Source: Bacteroidales bacterium UBA4345
GTDB taxonomy: Bacteria; Bacteroidota; Bacteroidia; Bacteroidales; Paludibacteraceae
Length of the DNA: 57,486 nucleotides
Assembly: GCA_002396385.1 (NCBI GenBank)
Contig: DGTD01000081.1
Location: forward strand, 1 to 57,486
Reading direction: 5' to 3'
Shown: positions 1 through 7,652 of the stretch, in pieces
Position numbering within the stretch: the first letter of the stretch is position 1
How the letters are laid out: every line of letters begins with the position of its first letter
Notes under the pieces: generated by a model
What the model was told of the DNA's origin: nothing
Database searches by the model: none
What the model saw: only the letters and a program-made list of their open reading frames with translations
Made by a program: the position numbers and the translations under genes

Positions 1-70
1 CCGAACAGAGAAGTTAAGCCCGCCATCGCCGATGGTACTGCGCACTGTGGTAGAGTAGGCAGCCGCCATT
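1..70 (+). rRNA. rrf: 5S rRNA, 3' part (5' end outside window)
   Basis: The first 70 bases carry the conserved 3' half of bacterial 5S rRNA: the CCGAACAGAGAAGTTAAGCC block, the GCC-GATGG loop region, GGTAGAGTAGG, and the closing GCCGCCA. A strong intrinsic terminator follows directly, as expected at the end of an rRNA operon. The gene is cut by the window edge and its exact 3' end is estimated. Confidence 0.93.
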
Positions 71-73
71 TTC

Positions 74-118
74 AAGTCCCCGATTATCTTCTCGATAGTC
101 GGGGACTTTTTTGTTTTT
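74..118 (+). terminator. Intrinsic terminator of the rRNA operon
   Basis: A stem with arms at 75-88 and 94-107 (AGTCCCCGA against TCGGGGACT, extended by TATC/GATA) closes a 5-nt loop and runs into TTTTTTGTTTTT. This is a classic rho-independent terminator for the upstream 5S rRNA. Confidence 0.9.
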
Positions 119-119
119 C

Positions 120-151
120 ATTGCTCCTACTCTCAGTTTTTTGTATATTTG
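120..151 (+). promoter_or_regulatory. Bacteroidetes-type promoter for ybeY
   Basis: ATTG at 120-123, a 20-nt spacer, and TATATTTG at 144-151 match the Bacteroides housekeeping consensus TTTG-N19-21-TAnnTTTG. Transcription would begin near 158, about 15 nt before the ybeY ATG. Confidence 0.7.
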
Positions 152-172
152 TAAAAATAAACGTTATCCCTT

Positions 173-595
173 ATGATTTCATTCTATGCCGAGGACATCG
201 AAATGCCGAATTTGAAAAAAACGGCGTTGAAAGCGTGGATTAAGGCGGTTGCTGAAAAACATGGTTTCAAACTCGGTGACATTGCTTATGTTTTTTGCTC
301 CGATAAGCGTATTTTGGAGGTTAACAGACAGTTCCTCTCGCACGATTATTATACCGATATAATTACTTTTGATTATACCGAGGGAAATAAAATTTCGGGA
401 GATTTGTTTATCAGTCTTGATACGGTGAAATCAAATGCTGAAAAATTTGATACCGATTATGACCAGGAATTCCACCGTGTGGTTATTCATGGAATACTTC
501 ATCTTTGTGGTATAAACGACAAAGGCCCGGGTGAACGTGAAATTATGGAGGCAAATGAAAATGAGGCGCTTGCAATGCGTACAGGAAATGAATAA
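173..595 (+). CDS. ybeY: Endoribonuclease YbeY (rRNA maturation factor)
   Basis: The 140-residue product matches the usual length of YbeY, a zinc-dependent single-strand endoribonuclease needed for 16S rRNA 3'-end maturation and ribosome quality control in the cytoplasm. The metal-binding signature HGILHLCGINDK lies at about residues 106-117. H106 and H110 are clear, and the third ligand is Asp-like (D116) where E. coli has His, a variant I believe is common in Bacteroidetes. The gene has its own promoter and is followed after 16 nt by the phosphatase gene, so the two may be cotranscribed. Confidence 0.92.
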   Translation: MISFYAEDIEMPNLKKTALKAWIKAVAEKHGFKLGDIAYVFCSDKRILEVNRQFLSHDYYTDIITFDYTEGNKISGDLFISLDTVKSNAEKFDTDYDQEFHRVVIHGILHLCGINDKGPGEREIMEANENEALAMRTGNE

Positions 596-611
596 TATTA
601 AATAATTAGTA

Positions 612-1916
612 ATGCGTTATATTGTTAAGTTTTTTGCTTTTGGCTTTTTTCTCCTCTCTTCTTCTATAAGTGTCGCTCAGACCTCACGGGAGGAATTGTC
701 TGCTGTTAAAGAAAAGGCAGGCGGTAATTATTATGCTTATCCAACTCCATCTGGCAAACTTACCCCTGCTCCTGATGGATATATCCCTTTCTATATCAGT
801 CATTACGGTCGCCACGGTTCCCGGAATATGATTGATGCAATTGATTCAAAGGAGGCTCGTGAATTTCTACGTCAAGCTGAGAGTGATGGAAAACTGACTA
901 AATTAGGCAAAAAGACTTTACTCTATCTTGATACTATAATTGACAATATGGATGAACGTTATGGTGAACTGACGCAGGTCGGGCACAACCAGCACCGGAA
1001 TATTGCCAAACGTATGTTCAATGCCTATCCTCAGATTTTTTCTGAGGCTATTTCCGTAGATGCCCGTTCAACACAAGTGCACCGTTGCATACTTAGTATG
1101 GGCGCATTCTGCCAAGAATTAAAGTCGTTGAATCCGAAGCTGAAAATTACCAATAATGCAAGTCAGCGCGACATGTTCTTTATGTGTAACGACATCCATC
1201 TGGGGGCTCATAAAGCGTCGGACAACCAAGTAAGGTGGCACAAAATGTACAATGCTTTTTGTGAACAGAATAATCATCCGGAACGGTTGATGTCTGTTTT
1301 GTTCACTAACCCTAATTACCTTAAGGCCGATAAAGCCAAGTCGCTGTCGAGAAAACTTTTCAATGTGGCTTCCGATATCCAAGATATGGATGGTATAGGT
1401 TTCTCGTTGTTCCCTCTCTTTACCGATGAGGAACTGTTTGACTATTGGCAAAGCCAGAATGCTTTTTGGTTCGGATGGTTGGGACTTCAAGCCGACCAAG
1501 ATACCCGCGAATATGAAATGGCAGGAAACCTGTTGCGCGATATATTAGATAAAGCAGCTGCTGCCATCTCTTCAAGTCAGCCTTCTGCGACCCTTCGGTT
1601 CGGACACGATACGGGTATTTTGCCGCTTTTGGCTCTTATGCACGTAAATAATGCCTATTGCCGGGTTTCTGACCTCAACGAACTATATAAAAAGTGGGCC
1701 GATTATAAACTCATACCAATGGCGGCCAATATACAGTTTGTTTTCTATCGTAATGCAAGTGGTAATGTTTTGGTTAAAGTCTTGCTGAATGAGGAAGAGG
1801 CTAGTCTGCCTTTGAAAACAGCAGGCCCTTATTACCAGTGGACCGATTTCCAAGATTACTATGAAGACGTGTTGAGCCACATACCTAATGTGCGGTCAAG
1901 TGTTGGAAATAAATAA
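612..1916 (+). CDS. Exported histidine acid phosphatase, MINPP/phytase-like
   Basis: This 434-residue protein starts with a signal peptide (about residues 1-22, ending VAQ), so it acts in the periplasm or outside the cell. The histidine phosphatase signature RHGSR (H68 nucleophile) follows at 67-71 and the distal HD pair of clade 2 enzymes is at H332-D333. Bacteroides relatives of this clade include multiple inositol-polyphosphate phosphatases, so phytate or another organic phosphate is a reasonable substrate, but the sequence does not fix specificity. It sits between ybeY and an MFS symporter with short gaps (16 and 27 nt), suggesting cotranscription. Confidence 0.82.
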   Translation: MRYIVKFFAFGFFLLSSSISVAQTSREELSAVKEKAGGNYYAYPTPSGKLTPAPDGYIPFYISHYGRHGSRNMIDAIDSKEAREFLRQAESDGKLTKLGKKTLLYLDTIIDNMDERYGELTQVGHNQHRNIAKRMFNAYPQIFSEAISVDARSTQVHRCILSMGAFCQELKSLNPKLKITNNASQRDMFFMCNDIHLGAHKASDNQVRWHKMYNAFCEQNNHPERLMSVLFTNPNYLKADKAKSLSRKLFNVASDIQDMDGIGFSLFPLFTDEELFDYWQSQNAFWFGWLGLQADQDTREYEMAGNLLRDILDKAAAAISSSQPSATLRFGHDTGILPLLALMHVNNAYCRVSDLNELYKKWADYKLIPMAANIQFVFYRNASGNVLVKVLLNEEEASLPLKTAGPYYQWTDFQDYYEDVLSHIPNVRSSVGNK

Positions 1917-1943
1917 GAAATTAAACTTAAATTCTAAATACCG

Positions 1944-3632
1944 ATGAGTTATAATTTAAACCAAACCGGGAAACTCTCTTTGCGCGAGAAAATTTGCTAT
2001 GCGTTCGGAGATGGTGCTGCCAATATCGCATGGCGTGGTGTTGCTACTTTCCTGATGATTTATTACACCGATGTCTTTGGCCTCGGACCAGCTGTGGTTG
2101 GTACACTTATGATGCTTGTACGCCTCAGCGATGGAGTCAGTGATGTGGCAATGGGCGCAATTTGTGATAGAACAAACTCGAAATACGGTAAGTTCCGTCC
2201 GTGGATTTTGTGGACCGCCATACCTTTGGCTGTCGTGCTGTCGATGATGTTCACTTGTCCTGATAATTGGACAACAGGAGGCAAAATTGCGTATGCATAC
2301 ACTACTTATATACTGTTTACACTTATTTATACCGCAAACAATATCCCATATGGCGCCTTGTTGGCAGTAATGACGCCAGACGACAAGGAGCGCACGTCGT
2401 TGGGCTCTTTCCGAATGGTGGGTGCCTTCGGTGGAGGTTTGCTAGTGCAGGGCCTGCTCCTCTTCCTGGTAGCATATTTCGGCAATGTCAATCCATCGGT
2501 TGATGTGAAAACGATTGAAGATGGCAAGAAATACGAAGTGGTGGTCTCTACTCCTGCCGACGTTAACAACCTCAGTCTCACAACTACCAACGGAATTGCA
2601 AAAATGGTTTCTCCTGACATTACCTACCAGTTGAAAGATTCAACAGGTGCTGTAGTGAAGGGACAGAGTGGAGAGGTGGTGACTAAGGCAGACGAACTGA
2701 CAGAGGCAAAAAGCTTTACCACTGTTGCCAATAAACCTTACCATTTTACTGTTGAAACCGATAATGAGCAGATTACCTCCGATAGTTTCCGTATTGTTGA
2801 CCAAAACAAAGGATATAGCTATGCTATCTATCTTTTGTCTGTCTTTATGGCTATTTTCTTGCTGGTTACATTCTTCGGTACCCGCGAACGTGTTGAGCCT
2901 CCGGTTGCCCAAAAATCTAATTTGAGTAACGAATTGTTTGACTTGGTGAAAAACAAACCTTGGATTCTGTTGGTGTTTGTCGGCATTCTTTACAATATCT
3001 ATAACAACACCCGACAGGGCGTGACTTTGTACTATTTTACGCACTATGTACACAACCAGTTGCTTGCGGCCGGATATATGACCGGTCTGATGGTGGCGTC
3101 TATTGTCGGTGCTGTTATAACGACACCTTTGTGCCTGAAGTACGGGAAGAAAAAAGTGTTTATAGGTGCGCTGCTTTATTCGGCGGTTGTTAACTCCTCT
3201 CTTTACACCTGTGGCCCTACCGACATCGAACTCATATTTGCTATCGGTATGTTGTCGGAAGTGGGTGCTGCGATTTTCCCTACTCTGTTCTTCGCAATGC
3301 TCGGCGATGTGGCCGATTATTCAGAATATGTGAACGGCCGACGCGCAACCGGATTGGTTTACAGCGCAGGATCCTTCGCTACTAAGTTCGGAGGTGGCTT
3401 GGGTAGTGCGATTGTCGGCTATGTATTAGCCTATTACGGCTATAAAGGCACCGACCCTACTACAATCAAATATGCGGTAGAGGGTATACGCGGGCTTATG
3501 AGTTGGATTCCTGCCATCTTGTGCGTGTTCGCCGCAGTGGGCATGTATTTCTATTCCATCGGTCAGAAAGAGATGGATACGATTACTGCTGAATTGCAGA
3601 AACGGCGTGCGGCAGAAGATAATCAGAACTAA
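1944..3632 (+). CDS. MFS sugar:cation symporter (GPH/MelB family) with a large extracytoplasmic insert
   Basis: The N-terminus (YAFGDGAANIAW, then TYYTDVFGLG-like sequence) and later GDVADYSEY are typical of the glycoside-pentoside-hexuronide:cation symporters of the inner membrane. At 562 residues it is about 90-100 longer than MelB. The excess is one soluble, Thr/Val-rich, beta-like segment of roughly residues 190-285, between the helix ending LLLFLVAYFG and the helix starting YAIYLLSVF. By topology this loop should face the periplasm. The substrate is unknown. The gene ends at a strong bidirectional terminator shared with the convergent fabD. Confidence 0.83.
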   Translation: MSYNLNQTGKLSLREKICYAFGDGAANIAWRGVATFLMIYYTDVFGLGPAVVGTLMMLVRLSDGVSDVAMGAICDRTNSKYGKFRPWILWTAIPLAVVLSMMFTCPDNWTTGGKIAYAYTTYILFTLIYTANNIPYGALLAVMTPDDKERTSLGSFRMVGAFGGGLLVQGLLLFLVAYFGNVNPSVDVKTIEDGKKYEVVVSTPADVNNLSLTTTNGIAKMVSPDITYQLKDSTGAVVKGQSGEVVTKADELTEAKSFTTVANKPYHFTVETDNEQITSDSFRIVDQNKGYSYAIYLLSVFMAIFLLVTFFGTRERVEPPVAQKSNLSNELFDLVKNKPWILLVFVGILYNIYNNTRQGVTLYYFTHYVHNQLLAAGYMTGLMVASIVGAVITTPLCLKYGKKKVFIGALLYSAVVNSSLYTCGPTDIELIFAIGMLSEVGAAIFPTLFFAMLGDVADYSEYVNGRRATGLVYSAGSFATKFGGGLGSAIVGYVLAYYGYKGTDPTTIKYAVEGIRGLMSWIPAILCVFAAVGMYFYSIGQKEMDTITAELQKRRAAEDNQN

Positions 3633-3684
3633 CAATTACCGCTTAAGTACGTCATTAAAAGCATAGCTTTTATGCTTGAAGATA

Positions 3685-3730
3685 TAAAAAAAGGAAGGTT
3701 CTTCCCAAGGGATAGAACCTTCCTTTTTTA
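3685..3730. terminator. Bidirectional terminator between MFS gene and fabD
   Basis: Perfect 12-bp arms (3691-3702 and 3714-3725) with flanking A6 and T6 tracts form a hairpin that works on both strands, between two convergent genes. Confidence 0.9.
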
Positions 3731-3747
3731 TTGTATGCGAATCTCGT

Positions 3748-4626
3748 TTAAAGACTTGCTCCAGTTGCTGTAACGTCTTTGCTGATTCGTCCTACCAAGC
3801 CTTGGAGAACTTTACCTGGACCTACCTCAATGAATTCGGTAGCACCGTCGGCAATCATGTGCTGAACGCATTGTGTCCATTTGACAGGACTGGTGAGCTG
3901 CTTGACAAGGTTTGCCTTTATAGTGGCCGGGTCGGTTTCTGCAACAGTAGAAACGTTTTGGTAGATAGGGCAAACAGGTTTGTTGAAAGTTGTAGCCTCA
4001 ATAGCCTTAGCCAGTTCGTCTTTAGCTGGTTGCATAAGAGGTGAGTGGAACGCACCACCTACAACCAACGGGAGTGCACGCTTTGCACCTGCGGCCTTCA
4101 TCAGTTCGCAAGCCTTTTCAATGCCGGCGTTGCTGCCAGAAATTACCAGTTGGCCCGGGCAGTTGTAGTTAGCTGCTACAACAACCTCGCCTTCAATGCT
4201 GGCACAGATCTCTTCTACTTTCTCGTCAGCCAGACCAATAACGGCGGCCATGGTAGAAGGGTTCATTTCGCAAGCCTTCTGCATTGCCATTGCACGTTTT
4301 GAAACGAGGCTCAAACCATCTTCAAAGCTGACTGTGTTTGATGCAACCAGGGCAGAAAGTTCGCCTAAAGAGTGACCGGCAACCATATCTGGCTTGATGT
4401 CGAGCACTTTGGCCATGATGACAGAGTGCAGGAATACCGCAGGCTGTGTAACTTTGGTCTCTTTCAACTCTTCTGCAGAACCTTCAAACATAATCTTGGT
4501 GATGTCGAAACCAAGAATCTGGTTGGCTTTTTCGAACAATTCTTTTGCAACGGTTGAGTTGTCATACAGGTCTTTGCCCATTCCTGTGAACTGGGCGCCC
4601 TGTCCAGGGAAAACGTATGCTTTCAT
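3748..4626 (-). CDS. fabD: Malonyl-CoA:ACP transacylase FabD
   Basis: The 292-residue protein loads malonyl units onto acyl carrier protein for type II fatty acid synthesis. It has the N-terminal FPGQGAQ motif, the nucleophile elbow GHSLGE (S86), R111 and the catalytic histidine in GGAFHSPLM (H194). I chose the ATG at 4626, giving MKAYVFPGQG; an in-frame TTG nine bases upstream is less likely. It follows hisB by about 39 nt on the same strand and probably shares its transcript. No other fab genes are adjacent, although a separate KS/ACP operon lies about 46 kb away. Confidence 0.95.
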   Translation of the reverse strand: MKAYVFPGQGAQFTGMGKDLYDNSTVAKELFEKANQILGFDITKIMFEGSAEELKETKVTQPAVFLHSVIMAKVLDIKPDMVAGHSLGELSALVASNTVSFEDGLSLVSKRAMAMQKACEMNPSTMAAVIGLADEKVEEICASIEGEVVVAANYNCPGQLVISGSNAGIEKACELMKAAGAKRALPLVVGGAFHSPLMQPAKDELAKAIEATTFNKPVCPIYQNVSTVAETDPATIKANLVKQLTSPVKWTQCVQHMIADGATEFIEVGPGKVLQGLVGRISKDVTATGASL

Positions 4627-4665
4627 TTTATTCAAGAATGTATATTTGTTCCTTTAAATTTTTAC

Positions 4666-5799
4666 TTATAGTGTTCCTTTCGTACTAGGAAGCTCATATT
4701 TGTAAATGTCGCGCTTAACAGCCATTTTTATTGCTCTTGCCAGCGCCTTGAATATGCCTTCTATTTTGTGGTGCTCGTTATCACCCTCAGCCTTTATGTT
4801 CAGGTTCATTTTTGCCGAGTCGCTTAAACTTTTGAAGAAGTGCAAGAACATTTCGGTGGGCATATCGCCGACATATTCACGGTTGAATTTGGCATCCCAA
4901 ACAAGCCATGGTCTGCCACCAAAGTCAAGAGCCACTTGGCACAGGCAGTCGTCCATAGGCAGACAATAGCCGTATCGCTCAATGCCACGTTTGTTTCCAA
5001 GCGCCAGGTAGATGGCTTCACCTAGTGCGATGGCGGTATCTTCAATGGTATGGTGCTCGTCGACATTCAGGTCGCCCTTTACCTTCACGGTAAGGTCGCA
5101 GCCGCTGTGTTTGCCTATTTGGTCAAGCATATGGTCGAAGAATCCAAGGCCCGAAGAAATGTCGGTCTTCCCATTCCCGTCTAGGTTTATGCGGACGTAA
5201 ATGTCGGTTTCTTTTGTAGTGCGTTGCACTGTTCCGACTCTTTCGCCAGCAAAGATGAATTCGCTTATTTGGTCCCAATTTTCGGCAACTAGTGCGCAAC
5301 TGTCTTGTAGGTTGTTATCTGCCACCTCTTTTTCTCCGTTTTCACGGTCTTTTATTAGAATTCCTTTGCAACCCAGATTTTTTGCGAGTTGAATATCGGT
5401 AATGCGGTCTCCAATAACAAAGCAGTGTTCCATGTCGTAGGTGCCGTCCATATATTGGGTGAGCATGCCTGTACCCGGCTTACGGGTGGGTTTGTTCTCT
5501 TCTTTTCGGGTAGGGTCTATCTTTATATCGTCGAAAACAACGCCTTCGCCCTTGAAAACCTCAAGCATTTTGTTTTGAATGCGTTCGAATGTTTCCGTAG
5601 GGTAGTCGGGAGTCCCCAAGCCGTCTTGGTTGGTAACAATAACCAATTCTAAATTTGGCAGTTTCTCACGAATAAAGTGAAGGTTGCGTAACACACCTGG
5701 CAGGAATACCAATTCGTCGAGCGTGTTGACCTGTTCTGTGATGGGCGGTTCAACTATGAGCGTTCCGTCACGGTCTATAAAGAGCGCAGTCTTTTTCAT
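4666..5799 (-). CDS. hisB: Bifunctional histidinol-phosphatase / imidazoleglycerol-phosphate dehydratase HisB
   Basis: The 377-residue protein catalyses steps of histidine biosynthesis with two domains. Residues about 1-170 are a HAD-type phosphatase with the DRDGT motif (D9, D11). Residues about 190-377 are imidazoleglycerol-phosphate dehydratase with the manganese-binding HHTIED and a later EHHKIEG. This is the same fusion as in E. coli. No other his gene is next to it, so it appears outside a his operon, paired instead with fabD. A TATATTTG-type -7 element lies at 5830-5823 on the minus strand, but I could not find a matching -33. Confidence 0.95.
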   Translation of the reverse strand: MKKTALFIDRDGTLIVEPPITEQVNTLDELVFLPGVLRNLHFIREKLPNLELVIVTNQDGLGTPDYPTETFERIQNKMLEVFKGEGVVFDDIKIDPTRKEENKPTRKPGTGMLTQYMDGTYDMEHCFVIGDRITDIQLAKNLGCKGILIKDRENGEKEVADNNLQDSCALVAENWDQISEFIFAGERVGTVQRTTKETDIYVRINLDGNGKTDISSGLGFFDHMLDQIGKHSGCDLTVKVKGDLNVDEHHTIEDTAIALGEAIYLALGNKRGIERYGYCLPMDDCLCQVALDFGGRPWLVWDAKFNREYVGDMPTEMFLHFFKSLSDSAKMNLNIKAEGDNEHHKIEGIFKALARAIKMAVKRDIYKYELPSTKGTL

Positions 5800-5959
5800 T
5801 ATAAGTATTTACTTTATTATTGCAAATATAGGCTTTTATTCCCTTATTCTTTGCCTGAAGTAGTCAGTTTTTCCTTTTTCATTCCAATTGAGCCGTTATG
5901 TCCCCAACAGGTACGGCCATGTGTTAGGTATGGTATGCGGTAATCGCATAGTGTAGAAA

Positions 5960-6006
5960 CAGTAAAAAAGAAGAAACGCAACCATTGTAAATTGGTTGCG
6001 TTTCTT
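5960..6006 (-). terminator. Strong terminator closing the micropeptide unit
   Basis: A perfect 12-bp stem (GAAACGCAACCA at 5973-5984 pairing with 5993-6004) closes an 8-nt loop. Read on the minus strand it is followed by TTCTTTTTTACTG, an intrinsic termination tract. It may also act on plus-strand transcripts, but the T tract there is weaker. Confidence 0.8.
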
Positions 6007-6095
6007 TCTCGCTCATCTCAATAAAAACTATGTATCATTCATTCTTTTGGTGAAGAGGCAGACCTGCGGTGTCTGTCCTTTAAGACAACTTGTTG

Positions 6096-6155
6096 TTACT
6101 TGAAGCGAACAACTTTCTTTGCCAATTTAACTACGAGTAAATTTAAAGCGATCAT
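6096..6155 (-). CDS. Micropeptide B, 19-residue cationic amphipathic peptide
   Basis: The minus-strand ATG at 6155 encodes MIALNLLVVKLAKKVVRFK and stops at 6098-6096. AAGG lies about 5 nt before the start. The peptide has basic residues at 10, 13, 14, 17 and 19, which fall on one helix face (i, i+3, i+4, i+7) opposite Val/Leu/Ala, as in membrane-active peptides. It aligns without gaps to micropeptide A, encoded 51 nt upstream. The differences keep residue class even where codons are unrelated (Arg17 CGC versus Lys17 AAG), which argues for translation. I do not recognise a named family. It could be a toxin-like, signalling or leader peptide. Confidence 0.6.
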   Translation of the reverse strand: MIALNLLVVKLAKKVVRFK

Positions 6156-6206
6156 TTTACCTTGTATTAATTGTATTATACTATTTTGTTCTTCAATGAG
6201 TCTGGA

Positions 6207-6263
6207 TTAGAACTTTACAACTTTCTTTACCAGTTTAACTACGATGTAATTGAAAACTATCAT
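6207..6263 (-). CDS. Micropeptide A, 18-residue cationic amphipathic peptide
   Basis: The minus-strand ATG at 6263 encodes MIVFNYIVVKLVKKVVKF and stops at 6209-6207. Twelve of 18 residues are identical to micropeptide B, and the rest are conservative (A/V, L/F, L/Y, L/I, A/V, R/K). Lysines at 10, 13, 14 and 17 form one helical face. A consensus promoter lies about 75 nt upstream and no recognisable SD precedes the start, which is common in Bacteroidetes. No signal peptide or processing motif is visible. The function is unknown; a membrane-active role is inferred only from composition. Confidence 0.6.
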   Translation of the reverse strand: MIVFNYIVVKLVKKVVKF

Positions 6264-6346
6264 AATTTTTTCTTTGTTTGAAATAAACTATTTTTCATCT
6301 CTACGAAGGATGGGGTTTGTGCTCCGTTCCTATCGTTTTGACGATG

Positions 6347-6378
6347 CAAAATTATGTTATAAAACATACTTCTGCAAC
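6347..6378 (-). promoter_or_regulatory. Promoter of the micropeptide unit (minus strand)
   Basis: On the minus strand, GTTG (6378-6375), a 20-nt spacer and TAATTTTG (6354-6347) match TTTG-N19-21-TAnnTTTG. The start site would be near 6340, giving a leader of about 77 nt before micropeptide A. Confidence 0.6.
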
Positions 6379-6955
6379 ATTTTTATTAATTTTTTTCAAA
6401 CTTTTTTCTTCAAAATGTAAACTAATGGTCGCCTGTTGGTTGCTATGCGGTGCGATTTGCTTAATTGAATTGGTGATTTTGTTTATATTTTTGACAAAAT
6501 GATAAATTTTGGCCTTTTTTTGTAGTTTGTGCTTTCAAAATGATAAAATGAAGGTTCCATTTGTCAGGAAAAGACGTCTCATGCAGATGCTAGTACCGTG
6601 TATTTGTGACGTTTTGTCCAGTGTTGGCGTTTTTTCGTTTTCATTTTGTTATATTTGATGCTGAAAATACCGTTTTTGATGGCTAAATGTAGCCGAGAGG
6701 AAGTTGCGCCAGACCTTTTCGGTAATCTTCCATTTCGATTCTTGCAGATTGAAGGACGGATAAAACAGGGCGGAATGGTTGCTTGTTTTTTATTTATATG
6801 GTGAAGCAGAAGCCTCCAAACACGTTTTATAACACTTTTTAAGCGATAAAAAATCTTTTTTAATTCCAAAGGATGTACTATTCTGTAAAAAGAACTAACT
6901 TTGTCTGCTATTTTCCAGCTTAGCCTTTGGCTTTGATGAAATAATGGGAAAATAT

Positions 6956-6987
6956 GTTGTTTGTAACTCACGAGGTCTGTATATTTG
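6956..6987 (+). promoter_or_regulatory. Promoter of the capsule locus, upstream of upxY
   Basis: GTTG at 6956-6959, a 20-nt spacer and TATATTTG at 6980-6987 fit the Bacteroides consensus. Transcription would start near 6994 and give a leader of about 35 nt before the upxY ATG at 7029. Confidence 0.65.
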
Positions 6988-7028
6988 CTATAATCAAACA
7001 TATACATGCTTCGTAAGGAACTAGAGGT

Positions 7029-7649
7029 ATGCTTGATAATCAAATACAGAAAGCAGTATTAGGTGGCACATCCAACGAGGATCCTTTGCGCACGATGAAC
7101 AAAACCGCTTTGGGCTGGTATGTGATGAAAGTGCTGTGGCGACAGGAACTGAAAACACAAGAACGTTTTTCCGAGTTCGGGTTGGATTGTTACGTCCCTA
7201 TGCGGCAGGTGCTGTGTGAAGATGCCCGACACCGTAAACAACGTATGAAGGTCCCGGCCATAAACGGTTTGGTCTTTGTCTATTCTTCTATAAAGAAATT
7301 GGAGGAAGTGAAAGAGTTCGTCCGTGTAAATTATGGTCAGACCGTTTATTTTTACACCAACCACGTGGGGGGACGTAATGTGATTACTTCCATACCCGAC
7401 AAACAAATGGACGATTTCCGTTCCGCTTGCGACATAGCAGGCGACGAGGTACGTTTCTTCCTTCCAGAGGAACTTGAATTGGAGAAAGGTACGCGTGTGC
7501 GTATTCACGGTGGCCCTTTTGAAGGCCGTGAGGGCGTGCTTCTTAGGGTTAAAGGCAAGCGCAGCAAAAGTCTTGTGGTTTCTATAGAAGGCTTTATTTC
7601 TGCTGTGGTTGCTGATGTCAGCCCTGAATTTATAGAAAAACTGTCTTGA
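7029..7649 (+). CDS. upxY: UpxY-family transcription antiterminator (NusG-like)
   Basis: UpxY proteins are locus-specific NusG paralogues that let RNA polymerase read through long capsular polysaccharide operons in Bacteroidales. The 206-residue product has an N-terminal NGN domain (about 28-115: LGWYVMKVLWRQE, then PAINGLVFVYSSI) and a C-terminal KOW-like segment (about 150-185: GTRVRIHGGPFEGREGVLL). AAGGAACTAGAGG precedes the ATG at 7029; a second in-frame ATG at 7095 (MNKTALGWYV) is also plausible. It is the first gene of the locus and ends 3 nt before the next gene. No UpxZ partner follows it, unlike many Bacteroides loci. Confidence 0.9.
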   Translation: MLDNQIQKAVLGGTSNEDPLRTMNKTALGWYVMKVLWRQELKTQERFSEFGLDCYVPMRQVLCEDARHRKQRMKVPAINGLVFVYSSIKKLEEVKEFVRVNYGQTVYFYTNHVGGRNVITSIPDKQMDDFRSACDIAGDEVRFFLPEELELEKGTRVRIHGGPFEGREGVLLRVKGKRSKSLVVSIEGFISAVVADVSPEFIEKLS

Positions 7650-7652
7650 AAT

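Larger units (their letters stand above)
5831..7028. other. 1.2-kb intergenic region holding a micropeptide unit and the capsule leader
   Basis: This region has no conventional gene. It contains a terminator (5973-6004), two micropeptide ORFs on the minus strand with their promoter (to 6378), and the upxY promoter (6956-6987). Between 6379 and 6955 I see AT-rich sequence without a convincing gene. It has a direct repeat CAAAATGATAAA (6495-6506 and 6536-6547) and an isolated TATATTTG (6650-6657) whose best -33 partner is too far away (23 nt). I found no inverted repeats that would suggest an invertible capsule promoter. Confidence 0.6.

Noticed and set aside
6317..6502. A 61-codon hydrophobic plus-strand frame opposite the micropeptide promoter
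   Set aside because: It could be a small membrane protein or an antisense antitoxin-like frame, but T-rich DNA gives such hydrophobic frames by chance, and I see no promoter or RBS for it.
6300..7028. Invertible capsule promoter (phase variation)
   Set aside because: Such promoters in Bacteroides are flanked by inverted repeats; I found only a direct repeat (6495-6506, 6536-6547) and no recombinase gene nearby.
6579..7043. A 154-codon minus-strand frame in the upxY leader
   Set aside because: Its composition is low in Gly/Ala and high in Ser/Lys/His/Arg, with no domain or RBS, and it runs across the upxY promoter and start. It looks like chance in AT-rich DNA.
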